From CALBPI01 sp045110335 (GTDB taxonomy: Bacteria > Pseudomonadota > Gammaproteobacteria > Steroidobacterales > Woeseiaceae): a DNA stretch of 64,000 nt. Location: positions 135,535-199,534 of the forward strand of contig JBGCGB010000015.1 in the NCBI GenBank assembly GCA_045110335.1, read 5' to 3'. Under the pieces are notes generated by a model, which saw only the letters and a list, made by a program, of their open reading frames with translations, was not told where the DNA came from and did not search any database. The translations under genes were made by a program, and so were the position numbers. Below, piece after piece: positions 25,350 to 33,300 of the stretch (its first letter is position 1; each line of letters starts with the position of its first letter).

Positions 25350-26208
25350 GCGACGCTTCGATACCTGAGCGTGCGTTCGGGTACCGCAAGACATAGCCAA
25401 GTTGGTCTGTCAGGACCCGATTATCGATCCGGCGAGACTCATTCAAGAATGACAATCTCATTGGAGAGTAAACGTTTTCGGCCTCTTCACGACTTATTAA
25501 TGGCGGCGGTTTTATGCCGGTCGTTTCTGCAACAAGCAGCGCGAAAGCGGTGCTTGTCATGTGATCGCCATCAGCGATATTCACGATGGGCGGCAACGAT
25601 GCTGCATTGAGTGCTGCAACAATCGCACCGGCGAGATCATCAACATGGATGCGGTTGCCTGGATTGGCGAAGGTTGGATCCAGCAACGGATCGCCGCGTT
25701 CCAGCGCTGACGTTGGCAATCTTCCGGGTCCGTAGATGCCGGCGATTCTGAATAGGCTCAGACCGACCTCATGTTCGTCACACCACTGCCGAGCGGTTTG
25801 CTCCAGAGCGACGCGATTTTTCGCACGCTCGGTCATTGGGTTTAACGGCATTTGCTCCGTGACTGGTTGACCTTTGTGGTCGCCGTAGACGCCAGTCGTG
25901 CTCGCGACGATGAGTCGGCGTATGGACGACGAAGGAAGGTTGTTCAACAGCGTCATCAACCGTACATCGACGCCATCGACTGTTTTAGGTGGCGCTAGAT
26001 AGACAATATCGAGAGGGTCGGCGCGCAACGCCTCACTAGCCGTTATCGCCGGTCCGAGAGTCGCTGGGTCGTCGAGGTCAGCTAGCACATGCGGGGCTGC
26101 AGACGGCCGCCGCGCGAGTGACACCACGTTGCTCGCGTTTTCCTTGAGGAGTGACTTTAGCGCAGCGCCGGTGTAACCGTTACCGGCAATCAGAACGGTT
26201 GCGGTCAC
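25324..26208 (-). CDS. NAD(P)-binding SDR/epimerase-like protein
   Basis: 294 residues, extended short-chain dehydrogenase fold. The N-terminal dinucleotide motif is VLIAGNGYTGAAL, and the TTGVYGD region (Ser/Thr-Gly-Val-Tyr) matches the YeeZ-like epimerase group, with 'FRIAGIYGPGR' in the substrate region. The classic YxxxK is not clear. Substrate unknown. The start overlaps the stop of hemY by 4 bases, so it may be the last gene of the hemCDXY transcript. Confidence 0.82.
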   Translation of the reverse strand: MTATVLIAGNGYTGAALKSLLKENASNVVSLARRPSAAPHVLADLDDPATLGPAITASEALRADPLDIVYLAPPKTVDGVDVRLMTLLNNLPSSSIRRLIVASTTGVYGDHKGQPVTEQMPLNPMTERAKNRVALEQTARQWCDEHEVGLSLFRIAGIYGPGRLPTSALERGDPLLDPTFANPGNRIHVDDLAGAIVAALNAASLPPIVNIADGDHMTSTAFALLVAETTGIKPPPLISREEAENVYSPMRLSFLNESRRIDNRVLTDQLGYVLRYPNARSGIEASLKAESASS

Positions 26209-27401
26209 GAATCTTTGGGCTCGGGCAGTGCGAGCGTGTCGCCTGCGGCCAACTTGAGTCCTCGCTTGAATGCATCCGCCGCTGCGCCACTTTCGCCCAA
26301 TTGGGTGAGCAATTGGCCGTAACTAGCCAGTGCTTGTGGCGAGGCGTGAATAGCGATCGAAGATTCGATATAGCTGCGCGCCTTACCCCAAAGCTTGTTG
26401 GTCATGCACAACCGTCCCGTGGTCAGTAACAATTCCGCATCGTTGTCGCGCTTGGCGAGCCAGTTCTCTGCGTTTCGCAATTGTTCGGCCGGGTTTTCCG
26501 AGACGATCTCGCCATACTGAAGCACCAGTCCTGGGTCCCAGTCTGATTTCAGCAGCTTGCGGGTTTCCTGCTCTGCCACATCGGACTGACCAATCTGGCG
26601 CAGAGCGCGAACGTAGGCGTTACGCAGACGAGGGTTGTTGCGATGGGCTTTGGGCAACTCAAGCCACTCGCGGGCCACATCGCCGTTCACTTGTCCGGCT
26701 TCTTCGAAGCGATGCAAGTAGACGTCGACATACCAGGCATTGAGGACTTCTTTTTCAGGTTTGCCGAGGCGCGAAAGCCGCGGTAGCAAATCGCCAAGCT
26801 GTCGCCAATCGCCAAGGTCATGATAGAGACGACCCAATAAAACCGCCGCCTGACCACGTCCTTTTTCCTGATCATCCAACTGTCTTAGCGTTGCTTGAGC
26901 CAGTTCATGCTGACCGTGCGCAATCTGCAGTTCTGCTTGCGTCAGCAGGATCGCACTGTTGGCATCCGGTTCATTCTCGTAGGCGAGCTTAAGCCAATTG
27001 TCGCGCCGTTCATCCTGGTTTTGTAATTGAGCGGCACGTGCAGCTGCCAGGTAATTCAGCAAAGGTGCATCGGCGTGCGTTGCCCCGCGGGTTAGCATGC
27101 GTTCGCCCTTGGCGTAATTGCCTTCAGCGATTTCGATAAGACCTTGCGTGAACCGCTTGCCGGCACGACGACCACGATAGCCGGCGGCCGCTTCACCGAG
27201 TTTTCTGGGTGCGCGAATCAGTTTCACAGCAAGCCACGCGGTTAATAATGTCATGGCAATCAAGAACACCAGCACGGGAACCGACATCTCAACGACGTAG
27301 CCGCGAAAATTGATGACAACGTAACCTGGGTCTGCCATCAGAAACTGGGCAGCGATGGTACCGATCACCAAAGCGACCACGAAAAGTAGCGCGAGCTTCA
27401 T
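26205..27401 (-). CDS. hemY: HemY, heme-biosynthesis-associated TPR protein
   Basis: 398 residues. Two N-terminal membrane helices (about residues 3-22 and 40-62) with 'ADPGYVVINFRGYVVEMSVP' between them are the HemY_N signature. The rest is a periplasm- or cytoplasm-facing TPR array. This is the gammaproteobacterial HemY, not the protoporphyrinogen oxidase of the same name; its exact role in heme metabolism is unresolved. It overlaps hemX by 4 bases. Confidence 0.92.
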   Translation of the reverse strand: MKLALLFVVALVIGTIAAQFLMADPGYVVINFRGYVVEMSVPVLVFLIAMTLLTAWLAVKLIRAPRKLGEAAAGYRGRRAGKRFTQGLIEIAEGNYAKGERMLTRGATHADAPLLNYLAAARAAQLQNQDERRDNWLKLAYENEPDANSAILLTQAELQIAHGQHELAQATLRQLDDQEKGRGQAAVLLGRLYHDLGDWRQLGDLLPRLSRLGKPEKEVLNAWYVDVYLHRFEEAGQVNGDVAREWLELPKAHRNNPRLRNAYVRALRQIGQSDVAEQETRKLLKSDWDPGLVLQYGEIVSENPAEQLRNAENWLAKRDNDAELLLTTGRLCMTNKLWGKARSYIESSIAIHASPQALASYGQLLTQLGESGAAADAFKRGLKLAAGDTLALPEPKDS

Positions 27402-28615
27402 TCTGAGATCGCCCCCACTTCCTTAAGCTGTCGCAACAGTCGCAGTGAGCCCGAGATATCCGGGCGTTCCGAAATCAGACTCAAGTCCCTGGAGCTTTGC
27501 AGCATGTCTTTGGCCGAACTTACCGCGGTGCTTCGTGTATCGAAATACTGATCGATCCAGCTCTCAGCATCTTGCAAAGTTTGTTGATAGCTGGCTGTTT
27601 CGCCCAGCAGCAGGCTGAGGCGAGCGGCTTGCAGTTGTAGCTGAAGGTTTAGACGCAGGAAGTACTCGGCATCCGGTGACAACATCGGGCGAACTTGCTC
27701 TTCCGTTTCGCGTATGCGAACCATGCTGGAGAAAAAATTGCCGGTGGATTGCTTCACGCGAGCCCAACCTGAGACATCCGATGCCGAATCGTCATCCGCG
27801 TCATTGTCGCGATCACCGCCACGATTCAATGGCAATGTTGGCACTATGGCAGCGAGACTGCCAAGCGTTAACGTGACACCTTCGATGTCGCTCTTGTCGA
27901 TTGCGCGTAGACTCGCGAGCTCGGTGGCAATCTGGCGCCGCACAGCTGTGTAGGACGGGTCGGCCAGTTCGCGCACGCGTTGATCAGCAAGTTCGAGCGC
28001 CGACGCGGCCAGCGAAGGATTGTTCGCAAGCTGCATTTGGGCGTTGGCAATTTGTAGGTAATACTCGGCCTCGGCAGTCAGCCACGCATTGCGTGATCCC
28101 GCTGAGACGCCCTGCAGCGTGACAAGCGCTTCTTCGGTATTGCGAACCCGGCCAGGGAGTGAATCCAGCAAATCCACACGATCGCGGATTTCCGATTGCA
28201 GCGACTGAGTTGTCGTTGCCTGACTCGCGACTTCGCGGGTTGCGTCTTCCAGTGCCGCAGTGAGCGTGTCGAGCCGATCATTCAGCCGCGAGACATCCCG
28301 TTGTAAGTTATCGACATCCGCCAGACTGGCTGATTCGATAATGTCACCGGTCGCCAGCGGTTGCGGATCGCGGTCATTGGCGGCCACCGCCGCGACGGGG
28401 TCCGGTTGTTCATCGGCCGGAACCGAGAACTTTTGCCAGCCGAAAATGGCAGCAGCAATAACGATAATGAGCAGTATGATCCAAAGCAGTCGTTTCCCGC
28501 TGCCAGAACCTTGAGCATCTTCTTTTTCGGCCTTGTCGGCCGTCTCCGGAGGTAACTCTGGAGTTGCCGCTTCTAGGGCTTGCTCTTCGCTGCTTGCCTG
28601 CTGTTCGTCAGTCAT
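27398..28615 (-). CDS. hemX: HemX, uroporphyrinogen-III C-methyltransferase-like membrane protein
   Basis: 405 residues. An acidic N-terminal tail precedes one membrane helix (LLWIILLIIVIAAAIFGWQK, about residues 44-63). A long helical periplasmic domain follows, with 'AWLTAEAEYYLQIANAQMQL' and 'YFLRLNLQLQLQAARLSLL', both typical of HemX. Despite the old name it lacks a methyltransferase fold. It is located between hemD and hemY. Confidence 0.92.
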   Translation of the reverse strand: MTDEQQASSEEQALEAATPELPPETADKAEKEDAQGSGSGKRLLWIILLIIVIAAAIFGWQKFSVPADEQPDPVAAVAANDRDPQPLATGDIIESASLADVDNLQRDVSRLNDRLDTLTAALEDATREVASQATTTQSLQSEIRDRVDLLDSLPGRVRNTEEALVTLQGVSAGSRNAWLTAEAEYYLQIANAQMQLANNPSLAASALELADQRVRELADPSYTAVRRQIATELASLRAIDKSDIEGVTLTLGSLAAIVPTLPLNRGGDRDNDADDDSASDVSGWARVKQSTGNFFSSMVRIRETEEQVRPMLSPDAEYFLRLNLQLQLQAARLSLLLGETASYQQTLQDAESWIDQYFDTRSTAVSSAKDMLQSSRDLSLISERPDISGSLRLLRQLKEVGAISE

Positions 28616-28629
28616 GATGTCTGAATGCC

Positions 28630-29424
28630 TTATATCTGTCCGTTGTTTGCCATCTCAACGAGATCCGCAACCAGATCTTTCACTTCCGGGCCGGAGGCGA
28701 GTTTCTGGTGCGCATTGTGGCCGAGTTGTTGGGCACGCTCCAAGACTCGATGGCTCGGTGAGAGCAATGGCGTGACGTTGAACATGCGTTGCCCACGCGT
28801 TGTGAGTGTTGTCATGATGTTATCCAAGGTCGCGACACTCAGGCAGGTCGTTGCTGACACAACGCCACTGGCCCATCGGTCTTCCATGTATTGTACTTGT
28901 TCGGCGCTCAGTGTGGGCCGGTCGCGACGATAGGTTTCTGCGAAAACGATTTCGGCACCGCGCTGGCGCAATGTTTCGTGCAGTTTCGCCCGGCCACCAA
29001 CGCCGCGTACGATCACGATACGCTTTCCCCTCAGGTCTCGAAAAACCGGCAAACGAAGTAATGACTCCGAATCAAATCCATCACGCGCATGCAACGGCTG
29101 ACTGATGCCTTTGGTCGCGAGTTCGCGGGCGGTCGACGGTCCGATGGCAGCGACTTGCGCACCGTTGTTGATGAGTCGGCTAACCTCATCCAGACCCCAG
29201 GTCACGGCGTTCGGGCTAATAAAAATCACCCAATCGGCTTCGTCACCGGTATGCACGGGCTTTACCGGCTCGATACTGATACCCGGGAGTAAGACGGGGA
29301 GTCCGCCGGCCTCAGTGACTGCGCGCGCAAAGGGTTCAGCCTGTGTCACGGCGCGCGTGATCAGGATGCCCTTGTTGGCTAACGCCGCTTCTTCAGATGG
29401 ACTGTTCAATGAGTCTGGCTGCAC
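28630..29424 (-). CDS. hemD: Uroporphyrinogen-III synthase
   Basis: About 264 residues with weak but recognisable HemD features: ILITRAVTQAEPFARAV near the start, 'FISPNAVTWGLDEV' and 'AAIGPSTARELATKG' in the first half and 'VSATTCLSVATLDNIM' in the second. It closes and inverts ring D of hydroxymethylbilane. No ATG is available; a GTG at 29424 (overlapping hemC by 32 bases) or a TTG five codons later could start. Confidence 0.9.
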   Translation of the reverse strand: MQPDSLNSPSEEAALANKGILITRAVTQAEPFARAVTEAGGLPVLLPGISIEPVKPVHTGDEADWVIFISPNAVTWGLDEVSRLINNGAQVAAIGPSTARELATKGISQPLHARDGFDSESLLRLPVFRDLRGKRIVIVRGVGGRAKLHETLRQRGAEIVFAETYRRDRPTLSAEQVQYMEDRWASGVVSATTCLSVATLDNIMTTLTTRGQRMFNVTPLLSPSHRVLERAQQLGHNAHQKLASGPEVKDLVADLVEMANNGQI

Positions 29425-30310
29425 CTTTCTCGAGCATTTCCATGGCGATCGCTTCTCCGAGCGCCGAGGCTTTGTCGGCGGGCCCTGACGTTGCGGCTTC
29501 GATGACTTCTTTGGCGTCCGTGCTGGACAGCAGTGCTTTGACGGTGAGGCTGCCTTCGGTATTGATCACGGCATGAACGCCCAACGGCGAATGACAGGTT
29601 GCATCCAACTTCATCGCAACAGCACGTTCGGCCGCGATGGCCTGCGCAGATTGGGTGCTCTCCAGCCGTTTCAGCAGTGCTGCTAATTCCGGTTTACTGG
29701 ATAGGCACTCGATACCCACAATACCTTGACCGACAGCGGGTAGCATTTTGGTCGGCGGCAGCGATTCAGCAATTCGCTCGGCCATGCCGAGGCGTTGTAA
29801 TCCCGCGCAGGCGAGCACGATGGCATCGTAGTCGCCGGCATCCAGCTTGGCGAGTCGAGTGTTGACGTTGCCGCGCAATGGGCGAATATCGAAATCCGGA
29901 CGTAGCTTTGCGAGTTGCGTTGATCTTCGCAGGCTTGAAGTACCGACCACGGCGCCTTGTGGCAATGCGTCCAGCGTGCTGCCAACCAGCGCATCATGGG
30001 GGTCAGCACGTTCTAGTACGCAGGCGATCATGAAGCCTTCCGGCATAGTGGCTGGTACATCTTTCATGGAGTGCACAGCAATATCCGCTTCATCTTCGAG
30101 CATGGCGTGTTCCAGCTCTTTGATAAATAATCCCTTGCCACCAATCTTGTTGAGTGACCGGTCCAGAATACGGTCACCTTTAGTGACCATCGGGACGAGC
30201 ACAACGTCCTCGACATCGGGCTGTGCTTTCAGTAAATCCGCAACGTGATGCGCCTGCCAAAGGGCAAGGTCGCTCTTTCGCGTTGCGATTCTAATCGTAT
30301 GTCTTGTCAT
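29393..30310 (-). CDS. hemC: Hydroxymethylbilane synthase (porphobilinogen deaminase)
   Basis: About 305 residues. TIRIATRKSDLALWQAHHVA at the start, 'SLNKIGGKGLFIKELEHAML', 'GTSSLRRSTQLAKLRPD' and the dipyrromethane-attachment region 'LDATCHSPLGVHAVI' with its Cys are all present. It polymerises four porphobilinogens for heme. The ATG at 30310 has GGGGAT seven bases upstream; the GTG four codons before overlaps that ribosome site and is unlikely. Confidence 0.96.
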   Translation of the reverse strand: MTRHTIRIATRKSDLALWQAHHVADLLKAQPDVEDVVLVPMVTKGDRILDRSLNKIGGKGLFIKELEHAMLEDEADIAVHSMKDVPATMPEGFMIACVLERADPHDALVGSTLDALPQGAVVGTSSLRRSTQLAKLRPDFDIRPLRGNVNTRLAKLDAGDYDAIVLACAGLQRLGMAERIAESLPPTKMLPAVGQGIVGIECLSSKPELAALLKRLESTQSAQAIAAERAVAMKLDATCHSPLGVHAVINTEGSLTVKALLSSTDAKEVIEAATSGPADKASALGEAIAMEMLEKGAARLIEQSI

Positions 30311-30432
30311 TAATATCCCCACAACCGGTGCTTCGTAACCCGCCTGTTACGTGCCGGTGAAGACGCTACTCTAGCGCCAAATCGTGTGGATTGCAGGGTT
30401 CGGGGCGGCGTTTTGCCGACCCGGATTCGATT

Positions 30433-30894
30433 TTATTTGCAGTGCTCGCCGATGGCGCGTTGAACCTCAGCGCGGGCATCGAGGATTTCTTCGTCAGTTA
30501 GATAGGCTTTTTCGCCATTATCCAGCACCTTATACAACCGTCGAGCTTGTGCGAACTGGTTCATTTTCTTGCGCGCAGCATCGCAACTTTTGCGATGAAA
30601 TTCGGCTTCTTCGGGCGACATTTTGGGTTCATCCGCACCCGTTCTGCGTGCGTAAAAGGCCTGACTTTGCTCATCGCGCAGTTTTTGGGCTGCGGCTAAC
30701 TTCTCGCTGGCGGCGGCAGTGTCTGTCCGTTTGCTTTCGATATCGCTGCTGACTACGGCGTTGTCATCGCCGGGCTGATCGGAATAGTGCACAACGCCGT
30801 CCTTATCCACCCACTTGTAGATCTGCGCTTCCGCGGCGTTCGAAAGCAACAGCACAGCGATCAAAAAGCCCAAAATACATTTAGAGACGGTCAT
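30433..30894 (-). CDS. DUF4124-domain periplasmic protein
   Basis: About 153 residues. A signal peptide (CILGFLIAVLLLSNAAEA) is followed directly by the DUF4124 motif IYKWVDKDGVVHYSDQPGDD. The remainder is helical and charged, with two Cys residues, one at the very C-terminus. The family is common in gammaproteobacteria, but its function is unknown. The ATG at 30894 has AAGGA eight bases upstream. It lies upstream of hemC on the same strand with 122 bases between. Confidence 0.87.
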   Translation of the reverse strand: MTVSKCILGFLIAVLLLSNAAEAQIYKWVDKDGVVHYSDQPGDDNAVVSSDIESKRTDTAAASEKLAAAQKLRDEQSQAFYARRTGADEPKMSPEEAEFHRKSCDAARKKMNQFAQARRLYKVLDNGEKAYLTDEEILDARAEVQRAIGEHCK

Positions 30895-31001
30895 TGAGTG
30901 CATCCTTGATTGATGGGCGCACAAACGCCCTGCTCCATGATGTTATCGCAAACGAATGTCAGAAACAGTGATCAGGCGCTCAATTTGTTGGTTTCAAGAC
31001 A

Positions 31002-31030
31002 CAAAAAAGCGGGCCTCGATGAGGCCCGCT
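31002..31030 (-). terminator. Rho-independent terminator of the glnK-amtB transcript
   Basis: A perfect 10-bp stem AGCGGGCCTC / GAGGCCCGCT (31008-31017 and 31021-31030) with a 3-base loop. On the minus strand it is followed by a run of six T. It lies 110 bases beyond the amtB stop. Confidence 0.9.
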
Positions 31031-31059
31031 CAAACTGATGCCCTGCGGGGGGCTCAGTA

Positions 31060-31098
31060 CTTTCAGTCAGCAGTTTGGAGGGGGATCCTGACTGAAAG
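31060..31098. repeat. 11-bp inverted repeat in the amtB 3' untranslated region
   Basis: CTTTCAGTCAG (31060-31070) and its exact complement CTGACTGAAAG (31088-31098), 17 bases apart. No T-run follows it. It lies between the amtB stop and the terminator, so it would form an extra hairpin in the amtB transcript's 3' end. Confidence 0.7.
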
Positions 31099-31139
31099 GT
31101 TTAAGTTACGCTAACTTTGTGACATTTCGATGAACACAA

Positions 31140-32408
31140 TCATTCCGATGATGTTGTGAACTCGGGATACGCCTCCAGGCCGCATTCCGCGATATCAACG
31201 CCGTTGTATTCTTCCTCTTCCGAAACCCGTATGCCAATGACCATTTTGATCAGGAACCATACGGCAAAGCTCGTTAAGAAGACCCAGGCGAATATCGACA
31301 CCATGCCGATCAGCTGCCACTTGAAGTTAGCATCACCGTTGGTTAGTGGCACGGCCATTAGGCCCCAGATGCCGACGACGCCATGAACGGAAATCGCACC
31401 GACCGGATCATCGATCTTCAGCTTATCAAGCATCACAATCGCACCGACGACCAGCAACCCACCGACGATGCCAATCGCAGTCGCTGCCAATGGCGTTGGT
31501 GTCAACGGCTCTGCGGTAATCGCGACCAGTCCGGCCAGCGCGCCGTTTAGCGCCATCGTCAGGTCTGCTTTGCCGAACCAGAGTTTGGCGAATAGTAATG
31601 CGGCGACCAATCCACCGGCTGCGGCCATGTTGGTATTAACCATGATCAACGCGACTGCGTTGGCATTGTCGACACCGGTAATTTGCAGCTGCGAGCCACC
31701 ATTAAACCCGAACCATCCAAGCCAGAGAATCAGTGTACCCAACGCGGCGAGCGGCAGGTTGGCGCCCGGAATCGGATGAACCGTACCGTCTTTGCCATAT
31801 TTGCCTTTCCGCGCGCCGAGCAAGATCACGCCAGCTAACGCGGCGGCAGCACCGCAAAGGTGAACAACGCCCGAGCCGGCGAAATCCTGGAAGCCGCCGG
31901 TTTGTAGCCAGCCACCGCCCCATTTCCAAAAGCCCTGAACCGGATAGATTAAACCCGTCAAAACGATCGTGAAGATGAAGAAAGCGCCAAGCTTCATGCG
32001 CTCGGCAACAGCACCCGACACAATCGACATGGCGGTTGCAACAAACACAACCTGGAAAAAGAAGTCTGAAAGCCCTGAATAATAGGCGTCACCGGCGAGC
32101 ACGGCATCCGCCGTGTTGTCGGTTTGACCCAGCGGGGAGATCGCTGCCAAAGCGTTGAACAAGCCTCCCGCAAAATCATCGCCCGGATACATAATGCTGT
32201 ATCCACACAACATGTACATGATGCAGGCGATTGAATAAAGACCGACGTTCTTGGTCAAAATTTCGGCCGTGTTTTTGGATCGCACAAGGCCCGATTCGAG
32301 CATCGTGAATCCGGCGGCCATCCACATGACGAGCGCGCCCATCATGAGGAAATAAAAGGTGTCTAGCGCGTAGCTAATACCGCTGACTGTACTGGTTAAC
32401 TCTTCCAC
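31140..32408 (-). CDS. amtB: Ammonium transporter AmtB
   Basis: 422 residues, eleven membrane helices. The ammonium-binding region 'DTFYFLMMGALVMWMAAGFT', the twin-His pore residues in FAGSGVVHLCGAAAALAG and SVHGVVGIWG, and the Phe gate context are present. It conducts ammonium/ammonia across the inner membrane and is blocked by GlnK. The start is a GTG at 32408 with GGGAG nine bases upstream. It lies 24 bases after glnK, on the same transcript. Confidence 0.96.
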   Translation of the reverse strand: MEELTSTVSGISYALDTFYFLMMGALVMWMAAGFTMLESGLVRSKNTAEILTKNVGLYSIACIMYMLCGYSIMYPGDDFAGGLFNALAAISPLGQTDNTADAVLAGDAYYSGLSDFFFQVVFVATAMSIVSGAVAERMKLGAFFIFTIVLTGLIYPVQGFWKWGGGWLQTGGFQDFAGSGVVHLCGAAAALAGVILLGARKGKYGKDGTVHPIPGANLPLAALGTLILWLGWFGFNGGSQLQITGVDNANAVALIMVNTNMAAAGGLVAALLFAKLWFGKADLTMALNGALAGLVAITAEPLTPTPLAATAIGIVGGLLVVGAIVMLDKLKIDDPVGAISVHGVVGIWGLMAVPLTNGDANFKWQLIGMVSIFAWVFLTSFAVWFLIKMVIGIRVSEEEEYNGVDIAECGLEAYPEFTTSSE

Positions 32409-32432
32409 TCTGTTTTTCTCCCTTGCGTGACG

Positions 32433-32771
32433 CTAAACGGCTTCAGCGCCGGTTTCGCCTGTGCGAATACGAATCGCTTGTTCTAGTTGTGTGACGAAAA
32501 TCTTGCCGTCGCCGATCTTGCCGGTTCTGGCCGTGTTGACGATGGCCTCGATGACTTGCTCGGCGACGTCATCGTCAACGGCCAGTTCTATTTTTGATTT
32601 TGGAAGGAAGTCGACAACGTATTCCGCACCCCGGTAGAGCTCAGTGTGACCACGTTGTCGGCCAAAGCCTTTGACCTCGGTGACGGTAATGCCTTGTATG
32701 CCAATATCGGCGACGGCTTGACGGACATCGTCAAGCTTAAAAGGCTTAATGATTGCGGTGATCAGCTTCAT
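32433..32771 (-). CDS. glnK: PII-family nitrogen regulator GlnK
   Basis: 112 residues. MKLITAIIKPFKLDDVRQAV starts the protein. The T-loop carries GFGRQRGHTELYRGAEYVVD, with the uridylylation Tyr in LYRGAEY, and the B-loop region is 'ARTGKIGDGKIFV'. It binds ATP, ADP and 2-oxoglutarate and controls AmtB. The ATG at 32771 has GGAGT seven bases upstream; the long in-frame extension beyond it crosses the sigma-54 promoter and is not coding. Confidence 0.96.
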   Translation of the reverse strand: MKLITAIIKPFKLDDVRQAVADIGIQGITVTEVKGFGRQRGHTELYRGAEYVVDFLPKSKIELAVDDDVAEQVIEAIVNTARTGKIGDGKIFVTQLEQAIRIRTGETGAEAV

Positions 32772-32807
32772 GAGTACTCCTGTATTGTGCGCATGAACCA
32801 ATGACCT

Positions 32808-32824
32808 AGCAGGACTCATGCCAA
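32808..32824 (-). promoter_or_regulatory. Sigma-54 (RpoN) promoter of glnK-amtB
   Basis: On the minus strand, TTGGCATGAGTCCTGCT has the -24 GG and the -12 GC ten bases apart and matches the TGGCAC-N5-TTGCW consensus except at two positions. The transcript would start near 32797, about 26 bases before the glnK ATG. Confidence 0.85.
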
Positions 32825-32861
32825 CTAATAAGTGCCTGATAAGTATCAGTAAAGTTTTTAT

Positions 32862-32878
32862 TGGTGCTGATTTGGTGC
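32862..32878. promoter_or_regulatory. Two TGGTGC half-sites upstream of glnK
   Basis: TGGTGC occurs at 32862-32867 and again at 32873-32878, 11 bases apart, i.e. on one helical face. Each is half of an NtrC site. They lie between the full NtrC-like palindrome and the sigma-54 promoter and could be weak auxiliary sites. Confidence 0.4.
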
Positions 32879-32907
32879 GGCCAAACAGTGCATTCGGTGG
32901 TACTTGA

Positions 32908-32922
32908 GCACTATTTTGGTGC
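32908..32922. promoter_or_regulatory. NtrC (GlnG) enhancer site
   Basis: GCACTA-TTT-TGGTGC matches the NtrC palindrome GCACyA-N3-TGGTGC. It is about 85-115 bases upstream of the sigma-54 promoter core, a normal enhancer distance. Confidence 0.8.
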
Positions 32923-33002
32923 GTTATTGCTTGATGGATAAATATGGCATGATTGCCCACAAATTCAGTCATCGTCGTTGTGACGATCAAGTGAGACTAG
33001 TC

Positions 33003-33251
33003 ATGATCAATGAAGAAGTGCTGCGGGGCCTCGCCGGCAAACTGGCGGGCGCGGTGCCGCAGAATTTAAAAACAGCCGGCGAAGATATTGAACGCAATTT
33101 TCGCCAAGTGTTGCGTAGCGGACTTGGCAAGATGGATCTGGTTTCTCGCGAAGAGTTTGATGTCCAGGCAGCAGTGCTTGCGCGGACGCGTCAAAAGCTC
33201 GAACAGCTCGAGCAAGACATCGCGACGTTAACGGAGTCACTCGAAGAATAA
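33003..33251 (+). CDS. ubiK: Ubiquinone biosynthesis accessory factor UbiK
   Basis: 82 residues. An N-terminal amphipathic helix with LAGAVPQNLKTAGEDIERNF and a C-terminal trimeric coiled coil 'LARTRQKLEQLEQDI' match the BMFP/YqiC (UbiK) family. UbiK partners UbiJ in the soluble Ubi complex needed for efficient aerobic ubiquinone synthesis. The ATG at 33003 is the family start. The upstream in-frame extension overlaps the NtrC site. It is followed by comM after 49 bases. Confidence 0.9.
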   Translation: MINEEVLRGLAGKLAGAVPQNLKTAGEDIERNFRQVLRSGLGKMDLVSREEFDVQAAVLARTRQKLEQLEQDIATLTESLEE

Positions 33252-33300
33252 CCGGCCATGTTGTGCCCTATTTTTCGCCGGTAAAACACCGGAGAAAAAA

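Noticed and set aside
32772..32990. A longer GlnK start giving a 185-residue protein
   Set aside because: The extension runs across the sigma-54 promoter and NtrC site and is absent from PII proteins.
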